Shown piece after piece: positions 8,058-16,149 of a DNA stretch of 33,477 bases (positions are counted from its first letter, which is position 1; each line of letters starts with the position of its first letter). This stretch comes from an uncultured Lachnospiraceae bacterium. GTDB taxonomy: Bacteria > Bacillota > Clostridia > Lachnospirales > Lachnospiraceae. Where the stretch lies: positions 1 through 33,477 of the forward strand of contig CACWHK010000024.1 in assembly GCA_902760755.1 (NCBI GenBank), written 5' to 3'. A program made the translations under genes and the position numbers. Under the pieces are notes generated by a model. That model ran no database searches, had not been told where the DNA came from, and saw only the letters and a program-made list of their open reading frames with translations.

Positions 8058-8648
8058 TTGGAGGAAAAAGCATTTGAGGAGTGCATGCGACGCATGGCCT
8101 CCGGAGACCGGGATGCCTTGCGCGTGGTCTATGAAGCATACCTGAAGCTCATATTTTCCGTTTGCATGAACCAGTTGAAACACCGGGAGGCAGCGGAAGA
8201 CGTTGCCTCCGAGTTTTTTATCCGACTCTTCCGGGTGGCGGGCAGCTTCAAGGGAGACGGACACCACAAGGCCTGGCTGGTTACCATTGCAAAGAATATG
8301 TGCGTGGACTATATGAGAAAGAACGGACGGGAGATCGCCGTTCTGGATGAGCCGGCAGGCGAGGATGATGACATGCAGCGGGAGGTCAGCGCGGACGAAG
8401 CGGGAGCCTCACCCATGTTCCACCGGTCCAACGGCCCGGACATGGCGGAAAGCACCACAAACCGACTGACACTGGAAGCGGCCATGCGACTGCTCAGCGA
8501 TAAGGAAAAGGAAGTAATCGACCTGAAGCTGACGGCGGGCTTTACATTTAAGGAAATCGCGGAGATGCTGGGGATGCCCCAGGGAACCGTGTCGTGGCAC
8601 TATAACGAAGCAATCAAAAAGCTAAGGAGGTATATGCAGGATGGCTAA
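8058..8648 (+). CDS. ECF-type RNA polymerase sigma factor
   Basis: This 196-residue sigma-70 family protein has region 2 at about 24-92 (AEDVASEFFIRLFRVAGSF, then KAWLVTIAKNMCVDYMRK) and region 4 at about 139-192 (LSDKEKEVIDLKL, then FKEIAEMLGMPQGTVSWH, the DNA-binding helix-turn-helix for the -35 element). Regions 1 and 3 are absent, as in extracytoplasmic-function factors. The linker (about 95-137) is unusually long and acidic. The start is TTG at 8058, with AGGAGGGG ending seven bases upstream. Its end overlaps the next gene by eight bases, the classic sigma/anti-sigma arrangement, so activity is probably held by that membrane protein until an envelope signal arrives. Confidence 0.92.
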   Translation: MEEKAFEECMRRMASGDRDALRVVYEAYLKLIFSVCMNQLKHREAAEDVASEFFIRLFRVAGSFKGDGHHKAWLVTIAKNMCVDYMRKNGREIAVLDEPAGEDDDMQREVSADEAGASPMFHRSNGPDMAESTTNRLTLEAAMRLLSDKEKEVIDLKLTAGFTFKEIAEMLGMPQGTVSWHYNEAIKKLRRYMQDG

Positions 8649-9531
8649 AAAAATGAATATCCCTGAAGAAGAAGCATACCTCCGGATGCTGGATCAGGAG
8701 GTGCCGGACCTCTGGGGACGGATCGAAGCCGGCCTCGGACCGGAGAAGAAGGAGTCCCGGGAAGACAGGTTCCTTGCTTCGCAGTATGCAGAAAATGTAG
8801 TACCGTTCGATCAGGGAGCGGTTAAGAATAAGAGCAACAAAAAGCGTGTTTGGGTGATCGCAGGTATCGCGGCCGCAGCAGCGATCCTGATCGCATCCCT
8901 GGCGATCTTCGGCTTCGGAAAGCGGAGCACGAAGGATAACGCTTCTGATAATAACAGTTCGGATAACACCCTGAATTCCTACACGGCCGGAAATGATGGG
9001 ACCGACGCGGCTTCCATGAAGGAGGAGGCGAATGCCGAATCGGCAGAGATGCGGGATGACCTCGACATCTCCGGTACGAAGGGGGATAGAAACGCATCCT
9101 ACTCCCTGAACCCGAATTATGACAAGAAGAAGCTTGAAGAGTACGGAAAGACCGTAGAGCAGGCTGAGTTTTCTCAGGGTGTAACCGCAGGCGACGGAGC
9201 GACTCCGAGAGAGGAGTCCGACGAGATGCAGCCCGTGGTAACCTATATCCAGGCTGTACGGGGTGAGAGCTATACGGCGAAGGCCCTTGCCGAGAGAACA
9301 AGGACGGATCTGGGCGTACAGCTTTACATGATGAAGGACGGAGCACCGGTGCTTTACCGGATCGCCCGCATAACCTACGAGGGTGACGTGGAGATCATTC
9401 CGGTGGATACGGACAGCATCATCCTCACGAATGAAGAGTATCAGGCCGTGAAGGAAACCATAGCCGGAGACCGGACCGTGGAAGCCCGCGATGACATCAT
9501 CGACGGAGAGGTTGTATACTTCATTCCATGA
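8641..9531 (+). CDS. Putative membrane-anchored anti-sigma factor
   Basis: The protein has 296 residues: an N-terminal cytoplasmic segment of about 67, one membrane helix (about 70-92, Ala/Ile-rich) and a ~200-residue outside domain. The outside part starts with an Asn/Ser/Asp-rich low-complexity linker and ends with a small alpha/beta-looking domain. I see no Zn-binding HxxxCxxC motif, so it is not a typical ZAS-type anti-sigma. The role is inferred from the 8-base overlap with the sigma gene and the single-pass layout. The start (ATG at 8641) has AAGGAGG at 8623-8629 inside the sigma gene. A terminator closes the pair at 9541. Confidence 0.7.
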   Translation: MAKKMNIPEEEAYLRMLDQEVPDLWGRIEAGLGPEKKESREDRFLASQYAENVVPFDQGAVKNKSNKKRVWVIAGIAAAAAILIASLAIFGFGKRSTKDNASDNNSSDNTLNSYTAGNDGTDAASMKEEANAESAEMRDDLDISGTKGDRNASYSLNPNYDKKKLEEYGKTVEQAEFSQGVTAGDGATPREESDEMQPVVTYIQAVRGESYTAKALAERTRTDLGVQLYMMKDGAPVLYRIARITYEGDVEIIPVDTDSIILTNEEYQAVKETIAGDRTVEARDDIIDGEVVYFIP

Positions 9532-9540
9532 TATAGAACG

Positions 9541-9577
9541 AAAGCAGGAAGGCACTTCTACGGCCTTCCTGCTTTTT
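9541..9577 (+). terminator. Intrinsic terminator of the sigma/anti-sigma operon
   Basis: A perfect 13-bp stem (9541-9553 with 9563-9575) around a 9-base loop ends in a run of five T. It lies ten bases after the anti-sigma stop codon. Confidence 0.93.
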
Positions 9578-9600
9578 GTCAGGCACTTCTACACTTCTAC
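9553..9600 (+). repeat. Three copies of CACTTCTAC
   Basis: The 9-mer CACTTCTAC occurs at 9553-9561 (in the terminator loop), 9584-9592 and 9592-9600, the last two sharing one base. They lie between the anti-sigma terminator and the hflX promoter. They may be a remnant of local duplication or a protein-binding site. Confidence 0.5.
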
Positions 9601-9616
9601 GCGTACGAAAAGAAAC

Positions 9617-9645
9617 TTGCGGGATTCCGGGACACGTGTTAGAGT
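9617..9645 (+). promoter_or_regulatory. Probable hflX promoter with extended -10
   Basis: TTGCGG at 9617-9622, a 17-base spacer and TAGAGT at 9640-9645 preceded by TGT at 9637-9639 (an extended -10). It lies 65 bases before the hflX start and downstream of the preceding terminator. The hexamers themselves are only moderate matches. Confidence 0.45.
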
Positions 9646-9710
9646 TAGCGGGTGAGGGGAATCCTGAAAACAGTTTTTTATTGACGAGCAAAAGGATTAT
9701 GAGGTCGTAA

Positions 9711-10961
9711 ATGGACGGACAGGAAATAAAGAACGAGAAAAAAGAACGCGTCCTTCTGGTTGCGGTTCAGCTGCCGGGGGCTCCGGAGGTGGAACCGCTG
9801 CTTCGGGAGCTGGGGGAGCTGGCAGAAACCGCCGGCGGTGAGGTGGTCGGCACCCTGGTGCAGCCGAAGGACCGGATCGATCCCGGGACCTATCTGGGAA
9901 GCGGGAAGATCGAGGAGCTGCGGGAACTGGTTCTGGAGACGGGGTCGGATACCGTGATCACGGATGACGAGCTCTCCCCGGCGCAGCAGAAGAATCTGGA
10001 ACGGGCACTGGACGTAAAGGTTCTGGACAGGACCGGCGTGATCCTGGATATCTTTGCGGATCATGCAAGGACCAGCGAAGGAAAGCTGCAGGTGGAGCTG
10101 GCGCAGCTACGGTACAACCTGTCCCGGCTGTCCGGACAGGGAACGGCACTGTCCCGTCTGGGTGGCGGAATCGGAACCAGAGGCCCCGGTGAGAAGAAGC
10201 TGGAGCAGGACCGCCGGGCAGTCAGAAACCGGATCGGTCAGCTGCGGCGGGAGCTGGAGGACGTGGTAACCCACCGTGAACTGAACCGGAAGGAGCGAAC
10301 GAAGAAGGGTGTTCCGGTTGCAGCCATCGTGGGCTACACAAATGCCGGGAAATCCACACTGCTGAACTTCCTCACGGACGCCGGGATCCTGGCAGAGGAT
10401 AAGCTCTTCGCAACCCTGGACACCACAACCCGTGCCCTGGAGCTGCCGGGAAAGCAGCAGATCCTGCTGACGGATACCGTCGGCTTTATCCGGAAGCTTC
10501 CCACGGAGCTGATCCGTGCCTTCCGAAGCACCCTGGAGGAAGCGGCCTACGCGGATTATCTGATCCATGTGGTGGATGCCTCTGATCCGGAGTGGGAGAC
10601 CTATATGAAAACCGTCTATGAGACGCTGGATCTTCTGGAAATCCGGGAGAAGCCTGTGCTTACGGTCTTCAATAAGATGGATCTGGTAGAGGGGGAGACA
10701 CATTTCCTGGATGACCGTGCGGAGAAGATCGTAAAGATCTCGGCGAAGCACGGACAGGGAATGGACTCGCTGCAGGAAGCCCTTGCGGAGCTGCTCCGGG
10801 GCGGAAAGAAGAAGCTGGCCATGACCCTCTCCTTTGATCAGATGTCCCTTCTGTCGGAGATCCGGAAGAAGGGAGAGCTGCAGGTGGAGGACTACCGCGC
10901 CGAAGGCGTCTACGTGGAGGCCTATGTGCCGGCAGAGCTGTATAATCGGATCATGCGATGA
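9711..10961 (+). CDS. hflX: GTPase HflX (ribosome-associated)
   Basis: The 416-residue protein has the HflX N-terminal nucleotide-binding domain (TYLGSGKIEEL, then DVKVLDRTGVILDIF), the Gly-rich linker SRLGGGIGTRGPGEKKLE, and a TRAFAC GTPase domain. The GTPase motifs are G1 GYTNAGKST at 208-216, DTVGF for G3 and NKMD for G4, with TLDTTTR in switch I. HflX binds the 50S subunit and splits or rescues stalled 70S ribosomes, notably under heat stress. Length is normal. The ATG at 9711 has GAGGT six bases upstream. It appears to be a single-gene transcript with its own promoter; no clear terminator follows before the next promoter. Confidence 0.96.
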   Translation: MDGQEIKNEKKERVLLVAVQLPGAPEVEPLLRELGELAETAGGEVVGTLVQPKDRIDPGTYLGSGKIEELRELVLETGSDTVITDDELSPAQQKNLERALDVKVLDRTGVILDIFADHARTSEGKLQVELAQLRYNLSRLSGQGTALSRLGGGIGTRGPGEKKLEQDRRAVRNRIGQLRRELEDVVTHRELNRKERTKKGVPVAAIVGYTNAGKSTLLNFLTDAGILAEDKLFATLDTTTRALELPGKQQILLTDTVGFIRKLPTELIRAFRSTLEEAAYADYLIHVVDASDPEWETYMKTVYETLDLLEIREKPVLTVFNKMDLVEGETHFLDDRAEKIVKISAKHGQGMDSLQEALAELLRGGKKKLAMTLSFDQMSLLSEIRKKGELQVEDYRAEGVYVEAYVPAELYNRIMR

Positions 10962-11018
10962 ACAAAGTGCAACAATCCGGCGCTCGCATTTATGCAAAAA
11001 CGAAAAAAATAAACGAAC

Positions 11019-11037
11019 TTCACATTTCCTCTGTGAA
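11019..11037 (+). promoter_or_regulatory. Inverted repeat upstream of the aminotransferase promoter
   Basis: TTCACA at 11019-11024 and TGTGAA at 11032-11037 form a dyad with a 7-base spacer, positioned over the -35 region of the aminotransferase promoter. Its placement fits a regulator's operator, though a chance dyad in AT-rich sequence is possible. Confidence 0.35.
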
Positions 11038-11051
11038 AATGAATGTAGATA

Positions 11052-11060
11052 TGGTAGAAT
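11052..11060 (+). promoter_or_regulatory. Extended -10 promoter of the class Ic aminotransferase gene
   Basis: TGG followed by TAGAAT (hexamer at 11055-11060) is an extended -10 element. No good -35 is present at 17 bases, as is usual for extended -10 promoters. The surrounding sequence is AT-rich, and the start codon is 40 bases downstream. Confidence 0.55.
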
Positions 11061-11100
11061 TATTCACTAATTAAGGAGCTGCACTGAAAGGAGCTTTGAG

Positions 11101-12390
11101 ATGAAACCATATGCTGAAATGACGAAGGATGAACTGGAGATGGAGCTGGCGGAGCTTCGCTCGAGATATCACAAGTTCCAGGAGAAGGATCTGGCGCTGG
11201 ATATGAGCCGCGGCAAGCCGTGCCGTGAGCAGCTGGATATCTCCATGGGAATGATGGATGCGCTGAATTCCGGCGTGGATCTTTCCTGCGAGGATGGAAC
11301 CGACTGCCGTAATTACGGTGTGCTGACCGGTATCCACGAGGCAAAGGTTCTGATCGGGGATATGATGGAGAACAACCCGGATAATATCATCATTTACGGC
11401 AATTCATCGCTGAACGTGATGTATGATACGGTTTCGAGAGCCATGACACACGGTATCCTGGGCAACACCCCGTGGTGCAAGCTGGACAAGGTGAAGTTCC
11501 TCTGTCCGGTACCGGGATATGATCGTCATTTTGCAATTACGGAATATTTCGGGATCGAGATGATCCCGGTTCCCATGTCCCCCACGGGACCGGACATGGA
11601 TCTGGTAGAGAAGCTGGTATCCGAAGATGATGCCATCAAGGGAATCTGGTGCGTACCGAAGTACTCCAATCCCCAGGGCTATTCCTACTCGGACGAGACG
11701 GTACGTCGGTTTGCACGGCTGAATCCGGCTGCAAAGGACTTCCGGATCTTCTGGGATAATGCCTACGGCATCCACCACCTGTATGATGATGACCAGGATT
11801 ATCTGATCGAGATCCTGGCAGAGTGCAAGCGTGCCGGCAATCCGGACCTTGTATATAAGTTCGCTTCCACCTCGAAGATCACCTTCCCGGGCAGCGGTAT
11901 CGCAGCACTGGCTACGTCACCCAACAACCTGGAGGACATCATGTCCCAGATGAAGAACCAGACCATCGGACATGATAAGGTGAACCAGCTGCGTCACGTA
12001 CGTTTCTTCGGAGACATTCATATGATGACGGAGCATATGCGGAAGCATGCAGATATCATCCGCCCGAAGTTCGAGGCGGTTCTGGAGATCTTCGATCGTG
12101 AGCTTTCCGGCCTGGGCGTCGGTGAGTGGACGAAGCCGAAGGGAGGGTACTTCATCAGCTTTGATGCCCTTCCGGGATGCGCGAAGGAGATCGTTTCCAA
12201 GGCAAAGAAGGCAGGCGTTACCATGACCGGTGCAGGCGCAACCTGGCCGTATGGTAAGGATCCGCAGGATTCCAACATCCGCGTGGCACCCACCTACCCG
12301 ACCCTGGAGGACCTGAAGACGGCTGCTGAGCTCTTTACGCTCTGCGTAAGACTTGTCAGCGCAAAGAAGATCCTGGATGAGATGCAGTAA
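11101..12390 (+). CDS. Aspartate aminotransferase, class Ic (PLP-dependent)
   Basis: This 429-residue fold-type I aminotransferase belongs to the distinctive Ic subgroup of aspartate aminotransferases. Family marks are LALDMSRGKPCREQLD near the N-terminus, NYGVLTGIHEAK, the IYGNSSLNVMYD loop, and NPQGYSYSDETVRR. The PLP lysine is K259 within FASTSKITFPGSG. The expected reaction is aspartate plus 2-oxoglutarate to oxaloacetate plus glutamate in the cytosol. The ATG at 11101 has AAAGGAG seven bases upstream. A pseudouridine synthase gene begins two bases after the stop, so the two are cotranscribed. Confidence 0.9.
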   Translation: MKPYAEMTKDELEMELAELRSRYHKFQEKDLALDMSRGKPCREQLDISMGMMDALNSGVDLSCEDGTDCRNYGVLTGIHEAKVLIGDMMENNPDNIIIYGNSSLNVMYDTVSRAMTHGILGNTPWCKLDKVKFLCPVPGYDRHFAITEYFGIEMIPVPMSPTGPDMDLVEKLVSEDDAIKGIWCVPKYSNPQGYSYSDETVRRFARLNPAAKDFRIFWDNAYGIHHLYDDDQDYLIEILAECKRAGNPDLVYKFASTSKITFPGSGIAALATSPNNLEDIMSQMKNQTIGHDKVNQLRHVRFFGDIHMMTEHMRKHADIIRPKFEAVLEIFDRELSGLGVGEWTKPKGGYFISFDALPGCAKEIVSKAKKAGVTMTGAGATWPYGKDPQDSNIRVAPTYPTLEDLKTAAELFTLCVRLVSAKKILDEMQ

Positions 12391-12392
12391 GT

Positions 12393-13166
12393 ATGAAACC
12401 GGATATCGTATACGAAGATAATTACATGATCGCAGTGGTGAAGCCCTTCGGGGTTCCGTCCCAGTCCGATCACTCCAACCGGGAGGACATGGTAAGTGCG
12501 GTAAAGAACTTCATGTTCGACCGCGGGGATACGGACGAGGAGCCGTATCTTGCAGTGATCAACCGGCTGGACCGGCCGGTGGCAGGCATCCTGCTTCTGG
12601 CCAAGACACCGGAAGCAGCTGCGAAGCTGACGGATATGGTGCAGGACCGGAAAATCGAGAAATGCTATCAGGCGGTGGTCCGCGGTGAGATCCCGGAGGA
12701 CGAAGGAACCTGGACGGACTGGCTGGTTGCGGATAAGAAGGAAAATGCATCCCGGGTGGTTCCGGAGGGAACCGCCGGCGCGAAGAAGGCAGTGCTTTCC
12801 TACGAGGTTCTGGATGTGATCGAGACCGATGAGGGTGTTTACACCTACCTCCTGGTACATCTGGAAACCGGACGGCATCATCAGATCCGCTGTCAGATGG
12901 CAGCCCACGGCTTCCCCATCTGGGGTGACGTGAAGTACGGACCGACTCCCGGCAAAAAGCCGCAGGAGAGCAGTAAAAATGCCGGAAAACAAAGGGGAAA
13001 GAACCGGCCCGGCAGGGGAGCAGGAAAATCCGCAGCGCCGGAGATCGGACTTTACAGCACCCTGATCCGGTTTTCACATCCCTACACGGGAGAAGAGGTC
13101 TTCCTGCACCGGGAACCGGAGGGAAGAGCCTTTGATCTGATGGATGCAGAAGAGGAAGACTGGTAA
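12393..13166 (+). CDS. RluA-family pseudouridine synthase
   Basis: The protein has 257 residues and belongs to the RluA/RluD family, which isomerises uridine to pseudouridine in rRNA or tRNA. The catalytic Asp is D60 in [17 protein letters not shown]. The later KCYQAVVRG strand and the [20 protein letters not shown] motif are conserved. There is no S4 RNA-binding domain at the N-terminus. A basic insert of about 30 residues (around 190-220, rich in Lys, Gly and Arg) interrupts the C-terminal part and may supply RNA contacts. It starts two bases after the aminotransferase stop, and proS begins 28 bases later. The target site cannot be read from sequence. Confidence 0.9.
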   Translation: MKPDIVYEDNYMIAVVKPFGVPSQSDHSNREDMVSAVKNFMFDRGDTDEEPYLAVINRLDRPVAGILLLAKTPEAAAKLTDMVQDRKIEKCYQAVVRGEIPEDEGTWTDWLVADKKENASRVVPEGTAGAKKAVLSYEVLDVIETDEGVYTYLLVHLETGRHHQIRCQMAAHGFPIWGDVKYGPTPGKKPQESSKNAGKQRGKNRPGRGAGKSAAPEIGLYSTLIRFSHPYTGEEVFLHREPEGRAFDLMDAEEEDW

Positions 13167-13194
13167 GAGAATCACAAAGAAAAGGAAGAATATC

Positions 13195-14631
13195 ATGGCA
13201 AACGATAAGAAGAAGGTAGAAGCCATCACATCGATGGATGAAGATTTCGCACAGTGGTATACGGATGTGGTCCTGAAGGCGGACCTCACCGGTTACACCA
13301 GCGTTAAGGGCTTTATGGTCCTGAAGCCGGCAGGCTATGCCATCTGGGAGCTGATCCAGAAGCAGCTGGATGCACGGTTCAAGGAAACCGGCGTAGAGAA
13401 TGTTTATCTCCCGCTGATGATCCCGGAGAGTCTGCTGGAGAAGGAGAAGGATCATGTGGAGGGCTTTGCTCCGGAGGTTGCATGGGTAACCCACGGCGGA
13501 ACCGCAAAGCTGCAGGAGCGGATGTGCGTACGTCCTACCTCCGAGACTCTGTTCTGCGACTTCTATCAGAAGGACATCACCTCCTATCGTGATCTTCCGA
13601 AGGTATACAACCAGTGGTGCTCCGTAGTCCGCTGGGAGAAGGAGACCCGCCCGTTCCTCCGCTCCAGAGAATTCCTGTGGCAGGAGGGCCATACGGCACA
13701 TGCAACTGCGGAAGAGGCCCAGGAGAGAACCGAGCAGATGCTGAATGTCTATGCGGATTTCTGTGAGGATGTGCTGGCGATCCCGGTGGTTCGCGGCCAG
13801 AAGACCGAGAAGGAGAAGTTCGCAGGTGCGGTAGCAACCTACACCATCGAAGCACTTATGCATGACGGCAAGGCTCTGCAGTCCGGAACCAGCCACAACT
13901 TCGGTGACGGCTTCGCACAGGCCTTCGGCGTGCAGTATACAGATAAAGACAATACCCTGAAATATGTACATCAGACCAGCTGGGGCGTGACCACACGTCT
14001 GATCGGAGCCGTGATCATGGTGCACGGTGATAACGACGGACTGGTACTTCCTCCGCGGATCGCACCGACACAGGTGATGATCATTCCGATCCAGCAGAAG
14101 AAGGAAGGTGTCCTGGAAGCAGTGGATGCCCTGCAGGAGAAGCTGGCGAAGGTAGCCCGCGTGAAGACCGACAAGACGGACAAGTCCCCCGGATTCAAGT
14201 TCGCAGAGCAGGAAATGCGTGGGATTCCGCTTCGGATCGAGGTTGGTCCCCGTGACCTGGAGAACGGTGAGGCAGTGGTTGTCCGGAGAGACACCGGTGA
14301 CAAGCAGACCGTGAAACTGGAAGAGCTGGAGACACTGATCCCGACCCTTCTTGACACCATCCAGAAGGAAATGCTGGAGCGCGCAAGGGCACACCGTGAT
14401 GCACATACCTACACGGCAGAGAACTGGGAGCAGTTCAGGGAGACCATCGAGACCAGGCCCGGCTTCATCAAGGCTATGTGGTGCGGTGATCAGGCCTGTG
14501 AGGATGCCATCAAGGAGGAGACCGGTGCAACCACCCGTTGCATGCCATTCGAGCAGGAGCATATCTCCGATACCTGCGTTTACTGCGGTAAGGCAGCAAA
14601 GAAGATGGTATACTTCGGACGCGCTTACTAA
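13195..14631 (+). CDS. proS: Prolyl-tRNA synthetase, archaeal/eukaryal type (ProS type 3)
   Basis: The 478-residue class II synthetase charges tRNA-Pro with proline. Motif 2, [18 protein letters not shown], and the short form without the bacterial editing insertion (INS) identify the archaeal/eukaryal-like type found in many Clostridia. The C-terminal extension ends with [20 protein letters not shown], the zinc-binding-like end typical of this type. I chose the ATG at 13195 (AAGGAAG six bases upstream, product begins [11 protein letters not shown]); upstream in-frame sequence overlaps the previous gene and is only Lys/Arg-rich. No T-box leader is present: the gap to the preceding gene is 28 bases. 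A strong terminator follows at 14643. Confidence 0.96.
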   Translation: MANDKKKVEAITSMDEDFAQWYTDVVLKADLTGYTSVKGFMVLKPAGYAIWELIQKQLDARFKETGVENVYLPLMIPESLLEKEKDHVEGFAPEVAWVTHGGTAKLQERMCVRPTSETLFCDFYQKDITSYRDLPKVYNQWCSVVRWEKETRPFLRSREFLWQEGHTAHATAEEAQERTEQMLNVYADFCEDVLAIPVVRGQKTEKEKFAGAVATYTIEALMHDGKALQSGTSHNFGDGFAQAFGVQYTDKDNTLKYVHQTSWGVTTRLIGAVIMVHGDNDGLVLPPRIAPTQVMIIPIQQKKEGVLEAVDALQEKLAKVARVKTDKTDKSPGFKFAEQEMRGIPLRIEVGPRDLENGEAVVVRRDTGDKQTVKLEELETLIPTLLDTIQKEMLERARAHRDAHTYTAENWEQFRETIETRPGFIKAMWCGDQACEDAIKEETGATTRCMPFEQEHISDTCVYCGKAAKKMVYFGRAY

Positions 14632-14642
14632 GAAGAATCTTT

Positions 14643-14669
14643 CAGGGACAGCCCGGCTGTCCCTGTTTT
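14643..14669 (+). terminator. Intrinsic terminator after proS
   Basis: A perfect 10-bp stem (14643-14652 with 14656-14665) around a 3-base loop is followed by TTTT. It sits 12 bases past the proS stop and ends the aminotransferase–pseudouridine synthase–proS transcript. Confidence 0.92.
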
Positions 14670-14713
14670 CTGTCTCTCGCAAAGTTCCGTAAGACTATAG
14701 ATCGGAGAAGCCT

Positions 14714-16063
14714 ATGAAGATTTTTATCCCCCAGGATGTTCTGTGGATCCTTCGAAAACTGAATGAGAACGGGTTCGAGGCCTACGTGGTGGGCGGATGT
14801 GTCCGCGACAGTATCCTCGGACGCAAGCCCAGTGACTGGGACATCACCACGGATGCGGAGCCCATGCAGGTGAAGGGAATCTTCCGCAGGACCATCGACA
14901 CCGGCCTGCAGCACGGAACCGTGACGGTCATGAACCACGGTGTGGGATATGAGGTGACGACCTACCGCCTGGACGGAGATTACAGCGACCACAGACGCCC
15001 GGAGTCCGTTACATTTTCGCGGGATCTGGCAGACGATCTGATGCGCCGGGACTTTACGGTCAATGCCATGGCCTACCACCCGGAGAAGGGCCTTGTGGAC
15101 CTTTACGACGGTCTGGCAGACATGAAGGCACGGGTGATCCGGGCCGTGGGAGACCCGGATGAGCGCTTCGATGAGGATGCCCTCCGGATCCTGCGTGCCG
15201 TACGCTTTGCGGCACAGCTGGGCTTCACCATAGAACCGGCAACGAAAGCAGCCATCCGGAACCATGTGGAGGATCTGTCCCACGTCAGCGTGGAACGGAT
15301 CGAGACGGAGCTGACCAAGCTGATCTGCTCCCCGCATCCCGAGGAAATGGAGGAGCTATACGAGCTGGGGATCACGGCGAAGATCCTTCCGGAATTCGAC
15401 CGCATGATGGAGACACCCCAGAATACCCCCTACCACTACACGGATGTGGGCCATCACACCATTGCGGTGATGCAGCATGTATCTCCGACGAAGGCCATGC
15501 GCTACGCGGCACTGCTGCATGATATCGGAAAGCCTGCGTGCAGGACCACGGACGAGGCGGGCGTGGATCACTTCAAGAAGCATCCCATCGTGGGTGAACC
15601 CATGGCGGAACAGGTGCTCCGGAGGCTGAAGCTGGACAACAAAACCATCGACAGCGTCTGCCGGCTGGTGCTCTGGCATGATTTCGGGATCAACGATGAT
15701 CTGACGGATGCCGGCTTCCGGCGCGGCATGTCGAAGATGGGGATCGAGCATTTTCCGGAATATCTGGAGATCCGAAGGGCGGATACGGCAGGACAGAGTG
15801 ATTACCGGAAGGAAGAGAAGCAGGAAACCATCAACCGCCTGATCCGTATGTACGAGAAGACCGTAGAGGCTGAGGCGGCACTGACCGTCCGGGACCTTGC
15901 CATCGGCGGAAAGGAGCTGAAGGAAGCAGGCGTTCCCGCAGGGCCGAGGATGGGAGAGATCCTGGGGCATCTTCTGGATTATGTGCTGGAGGATCCGGCA
16001 CGGAACACAAGAGAGGAGCTCCTTTCGGAAACAGAACGGTTTTTGCGCATAATTTTGGCATAA
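14714..16063 (+). CDS. cca: CCA-adding tRNA nucleotidyltransferase with HD domain
   Basis: The 449-residue protein adds or repairs the 3' CCA end of tRNAs. The class II nucleotidyltransferase head shows VGGCVRDSILG (about 26-36), the metal-binding DWD at 41-43, RRDFTVNAMAY, and DEDALRILRAVRFAAQLGF before the neck. An HD domain follows, with H269-D270 in ALLHDIGKP and an HHTIAVMQH element. This matches the longer bacterial forms in which the HD part has phosphohydrolase activity. The ATG at 14714 has a GGAG-containing purine stretch eight bases upstream. It follows the proS terminator, so it is a separate transcript. Confidence 0.94.
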   Translation: MKIFIPQDVLWILRKLNENGFEAYVVGGCVRDSILGRKPSDWDITTDAEPMQVKGIFRRTIDTGLQHGTVTVMNHGVGYEVTTYRLDGDYSDHRRPESVTFSRDLADDLMRRDFTVNAMAYHPEKGLVDLYDGLADMKARVIRAVGDPDERFDEDALRILRAVRFAAQLGFTIEPATKAAIRNHVEDLSHVSVERIETELTKLICSPHPEEMEELYELGITAKILPEFDRMMETPQNTPYHYTDVGHHTIAVMQHVSPTKAMRYAALLHDIGKPACRTTDEAGVDHFKKHPIVGEPMAEQVLRRLKLDNKTIDSVCRLVLWHDFGINDDLTDAGFRRGMSKMGIEHFPEYLEIRRADTAGQSDYRKEEKQETINRLIRMYEKTVEAEAALTVRDLAIGGKELKEAGVPAGPRMGEILGHLLDYVLEDPARNTREELLSETERFLRIILA

Positions 16064-16066
16064 ATC

Positions 16067-16088
16067 AAAGGAATTTGACTTCCCTTTT
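16067..16088 (+). terminator. Weak terminator after cca
   Basis: AAAGGAA at 16067-16073 pairs with the TTCC and TTT of 16080-16087 if one C bulges out, leaving a 6-base loop and a short T run. The stem is weak, so read-through into the next gene is possible. Confidence 0.35.
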
Positions 16089-16099
16089 ATACGAAAAAA

Positions 16100-16108
16100 T
16101 GGTACAAT
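16100..16108 (+). promoter_or_regulatory. Extended -10 promoter of the phosphoglucomutase gene
   Basis: TGG followed by TACAAT (hexamer at 16103-16108). A TTGACT at 16075-16080 lies 22 bases upstream, too far for a normal -35, so this probably works as an extended -10 promoter. The start codon is 41 bases downstream. Confidence 0.5.
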
Positions 16109-16149
16109 ACCACTAATTATGCAAGCATGAATATACTAGGAGGCACATC

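Noticed and set aside
9681-9686. TTGACG as a -35 for hflX
   Set aside because: The matching -10 would fall at 9704-9709, directly against the start codon, and its sequence does not fit.
13167-13194. T-box leader for proS
   Set aside because: Only 28 bases separate proS from the preceding gene, too short for a T-box.
12559-14682. A 707-codon open frame on the minus strand across proS and the pseudouridine synthase gene
   Set aside because: Both plus-strand genes are well-conserved enzymes. The antisense product is low in complexity and has no motif or ribosome site.
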